Assembly: GCA_963575745.1 (NCBI GenBank)
Contig: CAUYUJ010005670.1
Span: forward strand, 253,501-317,500
Length of the DNA stretch: 64,000 nucleotides
Direction of reading: 5' to 3'
Source of the DNA: Prorocentrum cordatum
Taxonomy: Eukaryota; Sar; Dinophyceae; Prorocentrales; Prorocentraceae
The stretch's first letter is position 1, and every line of letters begins with the position of its first letter. The notes under the pieces are model-generated. The model did no database searches, had not been told where the DNA came from, and saw only the letters and a list, made by a program, of their open reading frames with translations. Below are positions 44,801-55,632 of the stretch, one piece after another. The translations under genes were made by a program, and so were the position numbers.

Positions 44801-46848
44801 GTCCGTGACGCGGTGCTCGATCCCGTTGTGGAAGACCCGGTGATACTACTCGTTTCTGTAGTGCTGGTCCGCGACGTCGTGCTTGTCCCCGTAGTGGTGG
44901 ACACCGTGGTGCTGCTCGTTACCGTAGTGCTCGTCCGCGACGTCGTGCTCGAGTTCGTGGTGGTGGACACGGTGGTACTGCTCGTTTCGGTAGTGCTCGT
45001 CCGCGATGACGTGCTCGACCCTGTCATCGTGGACCCCGTGGTAGTGCTGGTCCCCGTAGTGGTGGACCCAGTGGTACTGCTCGTTTCCGTAGTGCTTGAC
45101 GGCGATGTGGTGCTCGACTCAGTAGTAGAAGATCTCGTGGTGCTACTGGTGTCTGTAGTGCTAGATTGAGATGTACTGCTCGAATCCGTAGTGGAAGACC
45201 TTGTTGTACTGCTGGTTTCCGTGGTGCTGGACCGCGACGTCGTGCTAGAATCCGTGCTGGTGGAAACTGTTGTGCTGCTCGTCTCTGTAGCGCTTGTTCG
45301 CGATGTTGTGCTCGAATCCGTCATCGTGGAACCCGTGCTGCTGCTCGTTTCCGTGGTGGTGGACCCCGTGGTACTGCTTGATTCCGTAGTGCTGGTCCGC
45401 GACGTGGTACTCGACTCCGACGTGGTGGACACCGTGATGCTGCTTGTTTCGGTGGTGCTGGTCCGCGACGTGCTGCTAGACTCCGTCGTGGTGGACACCG
45501 TGGTGCTGCTCGTTTCCGTGGTGCTAGTCCACGACGTGCTGCTAGACTCCGACGTGGTGGACACCGTAGTAGTGCTCGATTCGGTAGTGCTTGTTCGCGA
45601 AGTGGTGCTGGATGCCGTGGTGGTGGACCCCGTTATGCTGCTTGTTTCTGTGGTGCTGGTCCGCGATGACGTGCTCGAATCCGAAGTGCTGGACACCGTG
45701 GTACTGCTCGACTCGGTAGTCGTGGACACTGTGGTGCTGGTCGTTTCCGTAGTGCTGGTCCCTGATGTGGTGCTCGACTCCGTAGTAGAAGACCTCGTGG
45801 AGCTGCTCGTTTCCGTAGTGCTGGATCTCGACGTAGTGCTCGACTCTGTAGTAGAAGACCTCGTTGTGCTGCTCGTTTCCGTCGTGCTGGTCCGCGACTT
45901 CGTGCTAGACTGTGCTGTGGTGGAAGCGGTGGTGCTGCTCGTTTCTGTGCTGCTCGTCCGAGACGTCGTGCTCGATTCCGTCGTTGTGGACTCTGTGGTA
46001 CTGCTGGTTTCCGTAGTGCTGCTCCGCGACGTAGTGCTCGTCTCCGTCGTACTGGACCCCGTGGTACTGCTCGACTCCGTCGTGGTGGACCGGGTGGTAC
46101 TGCTTGAGTCCGTTGTGCTGGTCCGCGACGTGGTACTCGACTCTGACGTGGTGGACACCGTGGTGCTGCTTGTTTCGGTGGTGCTGGTCCGCGACGTGGT
46201 ACTCGACTCCGTCGTGGTGGACACCGTGATGCTGCTGGTTTCCGTGGTGCTGGTCCACGACGTGCTGCTAGACTCCGACGTGGTGGACACCGTGGTAGTG
46301 CTCGATTCGGTAGTGCTTGTTCGCGAAATGGTGCTGGATGCCGTGGTGGTGGACCCCGTTGTGCTGCTCGTTTCCGTGGTGCTGGTCCGCGAAGTCGTGC
46401 TCGAATCCGTGGTGCTGGACACCGTGGTACTGCTCGACTCGGTAGTCGTGGACCCTGTGGTGCTGCTCGATTGCGTGGTGCTGGTCCCTGATGTGGTGCT
46501 CGACTCCGTAGTAGAAGACCTCGTGGAGCTGCTCGTTTCCGTAGTGCTGGATCTCGACGTAGTGCTTGACCCTGTAGTGGAAGATCTCGTTGTGCTGCTC
46601 GTTTCCGTAGTGCTGGTCCAGGACGTCGTGCTGGACTCCGTGGTAGTCGACCTCGTAGTGCTGCTCGTTGCCGAAGAGCTGGTCCGCGACGTGGTGCTCG
46701 ACGCCGTCGTGGTAGAAACCGTGGTGCTGCTCGTTTCCGTGGTGCTTGTCCGCGACGTGGTGCTGGATGCCGTAGTGGTGGATGCCGTTGTGCTGCTGGA
46801 ATCCGTAGTGCTGGTCCGCGACGTGGTACTCGACTCCGTGCAGGTGGA
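38849..46848 (-). pseudogene. Ser/Thr-rich repeat region of the mucin-like gene (frameshifted)
   Basis: Eight kilobases that translate on the minus strand as Ser/Thr repeats of 11 residues (33 bp), mostly paired into 22-residue, 66-bp units such as SSTTSRTSTTETSSTTVSTT, with Glu, Arg, Gly, Val or Asp at fixed slots. This is mucin-type composition, expected to be O-glycosylated and extracellular. The frame changes at about 44601-44612 (a duplicated GTACC), about 42290 (a 10-base loss compared with the neighbouring copy), about 41495-41520 and 38850, giving four open segments. Either the copy has decayed, as expected of a retrocopy, or the array is mis-assembled. It precedes the non-repetitive frame 34817-38848. 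No start codon or signal peptide is visible; the first ~110 bases of the insertion (46849-46957) contain a 17-C run. Confidence 0.75.
41530..43063. repeat. 767-bp tandem duplication inside the Ser/Thr array
   Basis: 41531-42297 and 42298-43064 are almost identical (landmark TGCTGCTTACAGTGG at 41531, 42298 and again at 43075). A 10-base deletion separates the third landmark spacing. Larger internal repeats also exist: 39900-40100 matches 44800-45000, and 43190-44600 matches much of 45390-46850. Confidence 0.85.
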
Positions 46849-46865
46849 CCCCCCCCCCCCCCCCC
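46849..46865. repeat. 17-base C-run
   Basis: Poly(C) on plus at the junction between the Ser/Thr array and the first ~90 bases of the insertion. Long homopolymers are also a common assembly weak point. Confidence 0.95.
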
Positions 46866-46957
46866 GTGTCGAACCCTATAGATCGGGCACGGTGCCTGGC
46901 AAAGCTTGGGCCATGCGACCACGGCCAAACACTGCTAATCCGCTTCCCAGCAACACA

Positions 46958-46967
46958 GCCCGATCCT
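46958..46967. repeat. Target-site duplication, 5' copy, 12.4-kb insertion
   Basis: GCCCGATCCT, matching 34535-34544. To its right the VWD-like gene resumes with GCAAAGAGCC exactly as in intact copies. Confidence 0.85.
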
Positions 46968-47740
46968 GCAAAGAGCCATGCTTGGTGCTGGAAGCTCTGC
47001 ACCACAGACGACCCGGCGCCATGTATGAAGTACTCGCCGAAAGGGGCGTTGACATTGTTGGGCCAGTTCTGCGTCTTCAGCCCGATCCCTACAGGAGAAT
47101 CGGCATCGCTGCTGTCAGAGGACTGGCAACTCTGGTCAGGAAGGTTCACGCAGTACCCGATGCGGGCCCAATTGTTGTCATTGCACTGGGTGTTGATTCC
47201 TGGCCGCTGCATATCGCAATTGCCACCTCCGTTCCCATTCCAGAAGTCGTCGTACCAGGTTGCCGTTCCCGGCGGCAGAAACAGGTCGGTCCAGGCCTTC
47301 TTTCCTTCGGCAGCGGTTCCAGAGCCATGACCCATGTTGAGGCTGCGGATGAAACCCGAGCTGAAAAGCGATTGCGCGCTGGTGTACGTCGCACCCAGTT
47401 CGTACGTGTAGCAATTGTCCAACGTCTTGTAGCACAACGTGAGGGCAGAGATCGAAACTGTGTTGAACGCCGACATCTTGACGTCCTCGTCGTCAGAGTC
47501 GCTGCTGGAAGCACCGCTGGCCTCGTTCAACACCGAACTGCCATCTGTCCAATAACTGGAGTCGTACTGGAAAGTGGTGGAGCCCGCCTTCAGCTTCATT
47601 AACAACGTCGCGCCGGTCCGCCGAGTGGCTGCGTCTGGAACGATGGTCGACATCTGCATTAGCTCGACGTCTACTGCAAAGGCCAGGCTGGACACGCCGC
47701 TGGCCACGAACAGGCTGGCGAACAGAATGACATGCGCCAT
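46968..47740 (-). pseudogene. VWD-like secreted protein gene, copy A, 5' half
   Basis: First half of the gene described at 58524-59837: ATG at 47740, signal peptide MAHVILFASLFVASG, then the N-terminal domain to QAWLFAGSG, where the 12.4-kb insertion interrupts it. The frame is open and nearly identical to copy E up to that point. Read through the junction, the frame enters the insertion (CVAGKRISSVWPWSHG) and then an out-of-frame reading of the Ser/Thr array, so it cannot make the normal protein. A 77-base 5' UTR separates the ATG from the relict leader. Confidence 0.85.
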
Positions 47741-47817
47741 CTGCAAATGGAGCAAACAGCTGTCGTAGAAATGAGTGTGCGGAGTGCACGGATGAGGTTA
47801 AAATGCTGAAAGCCAGC

Positions 47818-47839
47818 CTTGAGCCAAAATGGCTATGGA
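47818..47839 (-). other. Relict DinoSL, copy A
   Basis: Minus strand CCATAGCCATTTTGGCTCAAG preceded by T; one mismatch (G to A at the third core position) to DinoSL over 22 bases. The same variant is present at all five VWD-like copies. Confidence 0.9.
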
Positions 47840-47858
47840 GGCGGCCTCCTGGGCCGTC
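47840..47858. repeat. Target-site duplication, 5' copy, retrogene A
   Basis: Same 19 bases as 33712-33730, directly abutting the relict leader. Confidence 0.75.
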
Positions 47859-48055
47859 TTGGGGCCCTCTTGGCCCCCCAGGGCAATCTTGGGGGCCTCT
47901 TGGAGTTGTTCTGGGGCGGTCTGGGGGCCGTTTTGGACCCCTCGTGGGCCATCCTGGGCTCGCCTTAGGGCCCTCTTGGGCGCCCATTGGGCCATCTTGG
48001 AGCGATCTCGGGGGCTTCTGCGGCCGTCTTGGGGCCCTCTTGGCCCAGAGGAAGC
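47859..48055. repeat. GGCCTCTTGGG-type repeats upstream of copy A
   Basis: Words CTTGGGGCCCTCTTGGCCCC and GGGCCATCTTGG. The same stretch lies upstream of copies B, D and E, with the variant in copy C. Confidence 0.8.
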
Positions 48056-48620
48056 TCCACCGACGGCCCCAGTGCCACCGCCCGCATGCGTCAGCCACAC
48101 TCACTTCGGCACACCCCTCACACGCTTCGTGGCCACACCGCCGAAGGCCCCAGTGCCACCGCCCGCACGCGTCAGCCAAACCCACTTCGGCACACCCCTC
48201 ACACGCTTCGTAGCCCCATAGGGGGCTCCACCGAAAGCCCCAGTGCCGCCGCCCGCATGCGTCAGCTACGCCCCATTCGGCACACCCCTCATACGCTTCG
48301 TGGCCCCATAGGGAGCTCCACCGAAAGCCCCAGTGCCACCGCCCGCATGCGTCAGCCACACCCACTTCGGCACACCCCTCATACGTTCCGTGGCCCCATA
48401 GCAAGCTCCACCGAAGGCCCCAGTGCCACTGCCCGCGTGCGTCAGCCACACCCAATACGGCACACCCCTCACACGTTTCGTGGCCTTATAGGGAGCTCTA
48501 CCGACGGCCCCAATGCCACCGCCCGCATGCGCTCCCCCCCCCACACACCCACACACACACACACCCATGTCAGCACACCCCTCACGGGGTTCGTGGCCCC
48601 ATAGGGAGCGCCACCGAAGA
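48056..48620. repeat. ~90-bp tandem repeat
   Basis: Six to seven units starting near 48059, 48138, 48231, 48322, 48412, 48502 and 48610, with the core GGCCCCAGTGCCACCGCCCGCATGCGTCAGCC, then CACACCCCTCA, then CGTGGCCCCATAGGGAGCTCCACCGA. One minus-strand frame stays open as 30-residue repeats (VADACGRWHWGFRWS type), because 90 is a multiple of three. I see no independent sign of expression. Confidence 0.85.
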
Positions 48621-49620
48621 GATTCACAATTGCGGTACTCACAACTGCATATGGTTGCGTCCTTCGCCAGGCTGATTGTCAGAGGAGAGCGGCAGCTGCA
48701 AACAGCACCCCTCGACACCAAGTCCACTCGGAGCGGGGCCGCGGGCCCGATCCCGATTCCACTCTGAACGGGTCCCATGGAAACTCTCCGCTGAATTGGG
48801 ATGTTACGTGTGATGGCGCGGACCCTCCTCCTTCCGTACGGTGTCTTCGTCGGACTGGCGGCGACAGTCATGCTCCTGGAAGGCTCTCCGGGAATATGAC
48901 GGAGTGGGAACAAAAGGAAAGCTGTAGGAGATGGGAAGGCCACCGAAGGAATGTGAGGAGGAGCGCAGGGGGTGCACGAAAGAGGCTGGAATGGCCTTCG
49001 GCCCATCCCGCCACCGTGCCTGGGCTGTGGGTCAACAGCCTCTTCAGGGTGTTCGGTGGGATGCCGAGGGAGGCCTCGCGTGTGCCTCTTGGGGGCCGCC
49101 GCCCCCCTGGAGCGTCGTGGGGGCCTCTTGGGGCCTCGTGGCAGCCCCTGGAGGCCTTCTTGGGGCCTCCTGGGAGCTCGGTCCATGCTCCCCCTCTTGA
49201 GCCCCTGTTGGGGCCGTGTTCAGGGCCTCCTGGCACGTCTTGGGCGCCCCTGGGGCCGTCTTGGAGCCCTATTCGACCTCCTTGGGGGCCTCTTGGCCCG
49301 TCTCAGCTCGGAACGTGGAGGACCCCAGAGACACTGCCTCTTGGGACGCTCGCCTGGGATCACTGGCGCCCAGTGAAGCCTGCCCGGGGCCGCCGTGGCG
49401 CAGCCGGGAGGCCTTCGGAGGCCGTTCACAAAGCATCTGCGGCGCTCCCGGGGTGTGATGGACCAGTCTGGTGGACCGTGGTCGTCCCCACTTGTGGGCC
49501 ATCCGTACGCCCACGGGGCTGCCCTCGGGGACCACGGGGGCGCCCACGGGGCCCCTGGAGCGGTCATGCGCACCGGTGGCCCTGGTGCTGGTCCCGCCCG
49601 CGGCCTACTCCGAGAGACAC
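48621..49620. other. Unassigned region with degenerate GGCCTC repeats
   Basis: 48621-48870 is mixed sequence with one minus-strand stretch (RGAVCSCRSPLTISLAKDAT) that could be a stray exon but has no support. 49060-49330 holds loose GGGGCCTCTTGGGG repeats. No gene is called. Confidence 0.4.
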
Positions 49621-49681
49621 ACACGCACACACACACACACAAAAACACACACACACACACACACGCACACACACACACACG

Positions 49682-49720
<39 letters not shown>
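49620..49720. repeat. (CA)n then (TA)n microsatellite
   Basis: CA-rich with GCA and AAA interruptions to ~49690, then pure TA to 49720, at the start of segmental copy 2. Confidence 0.95.
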
Positions 49721-49721
<1 letters not shown>

Positions 49722-49722
<1 letters not shown>

Positions 49723-51790
49723 GAGCGAGGGTGGCCGAACGGTCATCCACCGTCTTTGGGCGCGTGGCTGAAGTGAGGTTCTGCGGTGCGTATTGTGGTT
49801 GGCTTCTCATTTCGAAATGATTTCGGTTGGTCCCCCTGCACGGTAGCCGTTGTATGTTTCAATTCAAGCGTTTTCCCCGGGGATCGCACCCTGTTCTCAA
49901 CAAGGGAATGCGAAGTGCGAGGTGTCACCAAACTGTGCCCCCTGGCCCCCGCTTGATATTTTGTCACAATGTATTCCCAAATCGCGTTCTCGCGCGGAAG
50001 GCCCTCACAATTCATACAAGAATCGCGATCTCGCGTGGGAATTTCTCGCAATCTATTCAGACGCCGCGCCCTCGACAGTCAGGATCACGCTGTCGCTGTG
50101 GATTTCATCCCAATGTATTTGGGAATCACGTTATCGCTCAAGACTTCTCCGCGATCCATGCAGGACGCACGCTTCAGCAACCCGCCTGTTCGACCTGGCC
50201 GCCCGGGCCCTCCTTCCCGACCCGCTCGTTAAGGTCTACTCGCCCGGTCGTCTGCCCGTCTGGTTCAGCCACGTATTTTCTGCTCCTGGCCTCCCCCCCT
50301 CCTGCTACCTACTCTCTGTCGTGCTCTATCCTCCTCCCTCCCTCTTGTCCCTTCATTCCATCCGAACCTGCTCCCGTGCCTGAGGGGCTGGACGAAATAC
50401 ACGTTGCATATATATATATATATGTATATATATATACATATACATATATACATATATACATATTCAATAATGTACAAATGTATGCCCCAAAAGGAATACG
50501 ATCGAAGACTCAGCGGGCGGGTATCGAGGGTTGGGGATATACGTGTTGAATGGCCCGCGAGCGAGCAGATCAGAACGAACAGTCTTAATCTGATTGGTGC
50601 TGTTGTTGCTGCTGTTGTTGCTATTGGACTCTCACTACTAGATAATGGCTATGGTTGGTCCCCCCATACGGGCCACATTTGTTATGGAAGTGCTCCGTCT
50701 CGGAGCTCGCACCCTGCTTCTTTAAAGGGAAAATCTTGGGTCTCAGAATTGGTTCCCTGGCCTCCGAGTTACAACAACAAAAGGTTCCCGCCTGATACTT
50801 CCTCACAATGCATTCCCAAACCGCGCTCTCTTTATGTAGGAATCGCGCTCTCGCGTGGGACTTCCTCGACATGTATTATGACGCCTCGCCCTCGACAATC
50901 AGGAATCACGGTCTGGCTTTGGCCTATCTCACGATTTACTTGGGAATCGCGCTATCGCTCGAGACTCGCGATTCATGCAGGACGCACGCTTCAGCAACCC
51001 GCCTGCTCGACCTGGCCGCCCGAGCCCGCCTGCCCGACCCGCCTGTTAGGGTCTACCTGCCCAATGTGCCCGTCTGGCTCTGCCACGTACTTTCTGTTCC
51101 TACCCCCTCTCCTGTTACTCTCTCTCTCTCTCTTGCTCCATCCTCCTCCCTCCCCCTGTCCCTTTCTTCCATCCGTCCTCTCATCCCCTGCCATAGGGGC
51201 TGCATGAGAAGATGACGAGGGCGGGCATCGAGGGTTTGGCATATACGTGTTGAATAGCACGCGCGCACATACGAGCGAACAAGATTAAACTGATTGCCTG
51301 TTGCTGTGAATGTTGTTGTCATTGCTGTTCTTGTTGTGAACGAGCGAACGAACGAACGAACTGTTGTTGTTATCGTTGGTTATTGTTTGCTGTTTCGTCT
51401 TGTTGTTTGTCGTGCCCACGACCCGCCCGGTACCCACCCGCGGCCCACCCACGATCCGGCCTGCGACCCGCCCGCGACCCACCCGCGAACCAGCCGCAAC
51501 CCACCCGCGACCCACCCGCGACCCGCCCGCGACCCGCCCGCGACCAACCCGCGACTCACCCGCGACCCACCCGCGACCCACCCGCGACTCATCCCGCGAC
51601 CCACCCCGCGACCCACTCACATTGATTTAACGGAACAACCGTCGCCTGCGGCGAGCTCGTTGATTGATTTGTAAAAACTAAGCGTCTGCGACCGGCTTCT
51701 TTTGAGCCTCGCAGACTGCCGACGTCCCCGCCGCCCCCTCACTCGTATCCGCAACTGCGGGGTGCTAATTACGTGTGTGTGTATATATAT
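49722..51790. repeat. 2.1-kb segmental repeat, copy 2
   Basis: Matches 29268-31330 throughout, including both internal modules (about 49830-50600 and 50655-51300) and the CGACCCACCCG minisatellite (51413-51620). It has only three TTG units (51362-51370), and longer TA/TATACA runs at 50408-50470. It ends just 3' of VWD-like copy B. Confidence 0.85.
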
Positions 51791-52221
51791 ATATAGATAT
51801 GTATGTGTATATATATATATGGATGTATGTTTATATTTCGAGATATCTAATTTCTGACCGTCGCCGCACTATGCAGCGTGCCGAGTGGGCCCTCTTCGGG
51901 GTCTCGGGAAGCCGCTTTCAGGCCGTCTTGGCGGCCTCCTGGGCCGTCTTTTTTTGTTGAATTGATTTGCTTGTCATCGGACAGGCACAGAAGTGTCAGC
52001 GGCGAGGAGCACATGCCGAGTCGGGGAGAATCAAGCCGAGATGGCAGAAAGAGGCCGAAGAGCCTACGCAACCACCTGTGGACTGGCAGATACACAGGCT
52101 AGCAACTCACCAGTGGGCGCACCGGGAAGGCCAGACCGCGGCTGAGGGGCGAAGGGAAGGCCTGGTGGCCCCCATTGTCCTGCGTCGCTCGCCTGATGAG
52201 CGGCCGCATCATAGCGCACGA

Positions 52222-53542
52222 TCACGCCAGGCTTGCCTCCGCGACTGAGACCACATTGGTTTTGTGCGTCTTCTCCGCGGGCAGAGACAGGTGCTTGGCA
52301 CACGCCTCTGGAGGAACGATCACGTCCCCGTGGTCATCGTCTCCCAGAAGACCTCCGACAGCAAACCCTGCTCGCCCTAAATGCTTCACGTACACATTCA
52401 AGTAGCGGAGGCCACCATCCGTATGCCCATGCACGACTTTCAGCTCAACCCTACCCAGAGCAACCCATTCGGGAGTCTTGACCTCATACTGCGACACGCT
52501 GTAGTGATACCCACCAGCTTGTTTCGCATCTGCCCACGACCCCGTAATGTTCAACTCCTGGAAGTACATATCCGCGCAATGTCCTCCCAGCCAGCGCGCA
52601 TCGGCCTGGACGCGAAGCAATGCGTTTTCAGCGCTCATTCCACGAGGAATGTTGATCAAAACGTGGCTGCCCGCCTTCATCAGGTCGAACCGGTCACCAT
52701 GAATGTTTTGAAGGTGAGGATCACCGATGGCAGCAGCCCCGCCGGGAGCGGGGCCCGATCCTGCAAAGAGCCATGCTTGGTGCTGGAAGCTCTGCACCAC
52801 AGACGACCCGGCGCCATGTATGAAGTACTCGCCGAAAGGGGCGTTGACATTGTTGGGCCAGTTCTGCGTCTTCAGCCCGATCCCTACAGGAGAGTCGGCA
52901 TCGCTGCCGTCAAAGGGCTGGCAACTCTGGTCAGGAAGGTTCACGCAGTACCCGATGCGGGCCCAATTGTAGTCATTGCACTGGGTGTTGATTCCTGGCC
53001 GCTGCATATCGCAATTGCCACCTCCGTACCCATTCCAGAAGTCGTCGTACCAGGTTGCCGTTCCCGGCGGCAGAAACAGATCGGTCCAGGCCTTCTTTCC
53101 TTCGGCAGCGGTTCCAGAGCCATAACCCATGTTGAGGCTGCGGATGAAACCCGAGCTGAAAAGCGATTGCGCGCTGGTGTACGTCGCGCCCAGTTCGTAC
53201 GTGTAGCAATTGTCCAACGTCTTGTAGCACAACGTGAGGGCAGAGATCGAAACTGTGTTGAACGCCGACATCTTGACGTCCTCGTCGTCTGAGTCGCTGC
53301 TGGAAAGCACCGCTGGCCTGATTCAACACCGAACTTGCCATCTGTCCATATACAATGGAGTCGATACTGGAATTGGTGGGCCCGCCTTCAGCTTCATTAA
53401 CAACGTCGCGCCAGGTTCAGTCGAGTGGCTGCGTACTGGATCGTTGGTCGCATCTGGCATTAGCTCGGTAGTTCTACTGCAAAGGCCAGGCTGGCACGCA
53501 GCTGGCCACGAACAGGCTGGCGAACAGAATGACATGCGCCAT
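52222..53542 (-). pseudogene. VWD-like secreted protein gene, copy B
   Basis: ATG at 53542 with the family's signal peptide, but 53300-53500 contains a cluster of single-base gains and losses against copies A, C, D and E, for example an extra A in GCTGGAAAGC. From 53310 downward the frame is open and matches copy E through the N-terminal domain, GDPHLQNIHGDRFDL and the stop at 52222. Small replacements distinguish it (GYGSG, WNGYGGG, CQPFDGSD, LMKAGSH). The broken 5' part would prevent expression unless the indels are sequencing errors. Confidence 0.85.
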
Positions 53543-53619
53543 CTGCAAATGGAGCAACCAGCTGTCGTAGAAATGAGTGTGCGGAGTGCACGGATGAGGT
53601 TAAAATGCTGAAAGCCAGC

Positions 53620-53641
53620 CTTGAGCCAAAATGGCTATGGA
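53620..53641 (-). other. Relict DinoSL, copy B
   Basis: Identical to the relict leader of copy A, 77 bases upstream of the ATG. Confidence 0.9.
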
Positions 53642-54321
53642 GGCGGCCTCCTGGGCCGTCTTGGGGCCCTCTTGGCCCCCCAGGGCAATCTTGGGGGCCT
53701 CTTGGAGTTGTTCTGGGGCGGTCTGGGGGCCGTTTTGGACCCCTCGTGGGCCATCCTGGGCTCGCCTTAGGGCCCTCTTGGGCGCCCATTGGGCCATCTT
53801 GGAGCGATCTCGGGGGCTTCTGCGGCCGTGTCGGGCGCTCTGGAGACCGAGAAACCGAGAATGCGACAATTCCGCCGAAACCTACGGAAAACCCTCTTGG
53901 GAGTTGTCTTCGTGCCGCCGTTGGGCCATCTGGGGAGCCCGCCGGGCCGTCGAGTGACCGTCGCCGCACTATGCAGCGTGCCGAGTGCGCCCTCTTCGGG
54001 GTCTCGGGAAGCCGCTTTCAGGCCGTCTTGGCGGCCTCCTGGGCCGTCTTTTTTTGTTGAATTGATTTGCTTGTCATCGGACAGGCACAGAAGTGTCAGC
54101 GGCGAGGAGCACATGCCGAGTCGGGGAGAATCAAGCCGAGATGGCAGAAAGAGGCCGAAGAGCCTACGCAACCACCTGTGGACTGGCAGATACACAGGCT
54201 AGCAACTCACCAGTGGGCGCACCGGGAAGGCCAGACCGCGGCTGAGGGGCGAAGGGAAGGCCTGGTGGCCCCCATTGTCCTGCGTCGCTCGCCTGATGAG
54301 CGGCCGCATCATAGCGCACGA

Positions 54322-55632
54322 TCACGCCAGGCTTGCCTCCGCGACTGAGACCACATTGGTTTTGTGCGTCTTCTCCGCGGGCAGAGACAGGTGCTTGGCA
54401 CACGCCTCTGGAGGAACGATCACGTCCCCGTGGTCATCGTCTCCCAGAAGACCTCCGACAGCTAAAACCCTGCTAGCCATAAATGCTTCAAGTTACACTT
54501 TCAAGAGCGGAGGCAACATCGTTATGACACGATGCACGACTTTCAGCTCAAAATTACCCAGATGCAAAACATTTCGGGAGTCTGACCTCATACTGCGACA
54601 GCTGTAGTGATACCCAACAGTTGTTTGCATACTGCCCGACCCGTATTGTCAATATCCTGGAGTATCTTTTCGGCAATGTCCTCCCAGCCGGCGCGCATCG
54701 GCCTGGACGCGAAGCAATGCGTTTTCAGCGCTCATTCCACGAGGACTGTTGATCAAAACGTGGCTGCCCTCCTTCATCAGGTCGAACCGGTCACCATGAA
54801 TGTTTTGAAGGTGGGGATCACCGATGGCAGCAGCCCCGCCGGGAGCGGGGCCCGATCCTGCAAAGAGCCATGCTTGGTGCTGGAAGCTCTGCACCACAGA
54901 CGTCCCGGCGCCATGTATGAAGTACTCGCCGAAAGGGGCGTTGACATTGTTGGGCCAGTTCTGCGTCTTCAGCCCGATCCCTACAGGAGAATCGGCATCG
55001 CTGCTGTCAGAGGACTGGCAACTCTGGTCAGGAAGGTTCACGCAGTACCCGATGCGGGCCCAATTGTTGTCATTGCACTGGGTGTTGATTCCTGGCCGCT
55101 GCATATCGCAATTGCCACCTCCGTTCCCATTCCAGAAGTCGTCGTACCAGGTTGCCGTTCCCGGCGGCAGAAACAGGTCGGTCCAGGCCTTCTTTCCTTC
55201 GGCAGCGGTTCCAGAGCCATGACCCATGTTGAGGCTGCGGATGAAACCCGAGCTGAAAAGCGATTGCGCGCTGGTGTACGTCGCACCCAGTTCGTACGTG
55301 TAGCAATTGTCCAACGTCTTGTAGCACAACGTGAGGGCAGAGATCGAAACTGTGTTGAACGCCGACATCTTGACGTCCTCGTCGTCAGAGTCGCTGCTGG
55401 AAGCACCGCTGGCCTCGTTCAACACCGAACTGCCATCTGTCCAATAACTGGAGTCGTACTGGAAAGTGGTGGAGCCCGCCTTCAGCTTCATTAACAACGT
55501 CGCGCCGGTCCGTCGAGTGGCTGCGTCTGGAACGATGGTCGACATCTGCATTAGCTCGACGTCTACTGCAAAGGCCAGGCTGGACACGCCGCTGGCCACG
55601 AACAGGCTGGCGAACAGAATGACATGCGCCAT
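54322..55632 (-). pseudogene. VWD-like secreted protein gene, copy C
   Basis: ATG at 55632; the first ~310 codons are open and nearly identical to copy E, including the signal peptide and GDPHLQNIHGDRFDL. From about 54690 down to 54465 many scattered indels destroy the frame (it now ends RRLGGHCRKDTPGY), after which the sequence is again nearly identical to copy E through its 3' UTR. Damage so sharply bounded is either a local assembly error or a recent patch of decay. Confidence 0.85.

Larger units (their letters stand above)
51930..53660 (-). mobile_element. Retrogene B with 19-bp flanking duplications
   Basis: From high to low coordinates: GGCGGCCTCCTGGGCCGTC (53642-53660), relict DinoSL (53620-53641), 5' UTR, gene copy B, 3' UTR, a T-run on plus (51949-51956, the poly(A)), and the same 19 bases again (51930-51948). 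This is the structure of a processed, trans-spliced mRNA copied into DNA. Confidence 0.8.

Noticed and set aside
46268-47755. One long minus-strand frame fusing the signal-peptide domain to the Ser/Thr array as a genuine fusion protein
   Set aside because: The frame crosses the target duplication and then reads the array out of its Ser/Thr frame (His/Gln/Tyr-rich), so the fusion is an accident of the insertion.
48621-48780. Minus-strand stretch with CSCRSPLTISLAKDATICSC as a possible exon
   Set aside because: No splice signals or family match that I could support, and it lies between repeats.
49723-49790. tRNA-like A-box (GTGGCCGAACGG) with a weak B-box-like GGTTC 45 bases on, suggesting a tRNA-derived SINE
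   Set aside because: No cloverleaf can be drawn, the B-box match is poor, and copy 1 at 29281 has changes in the A-box. Worth only a covariance-model check.
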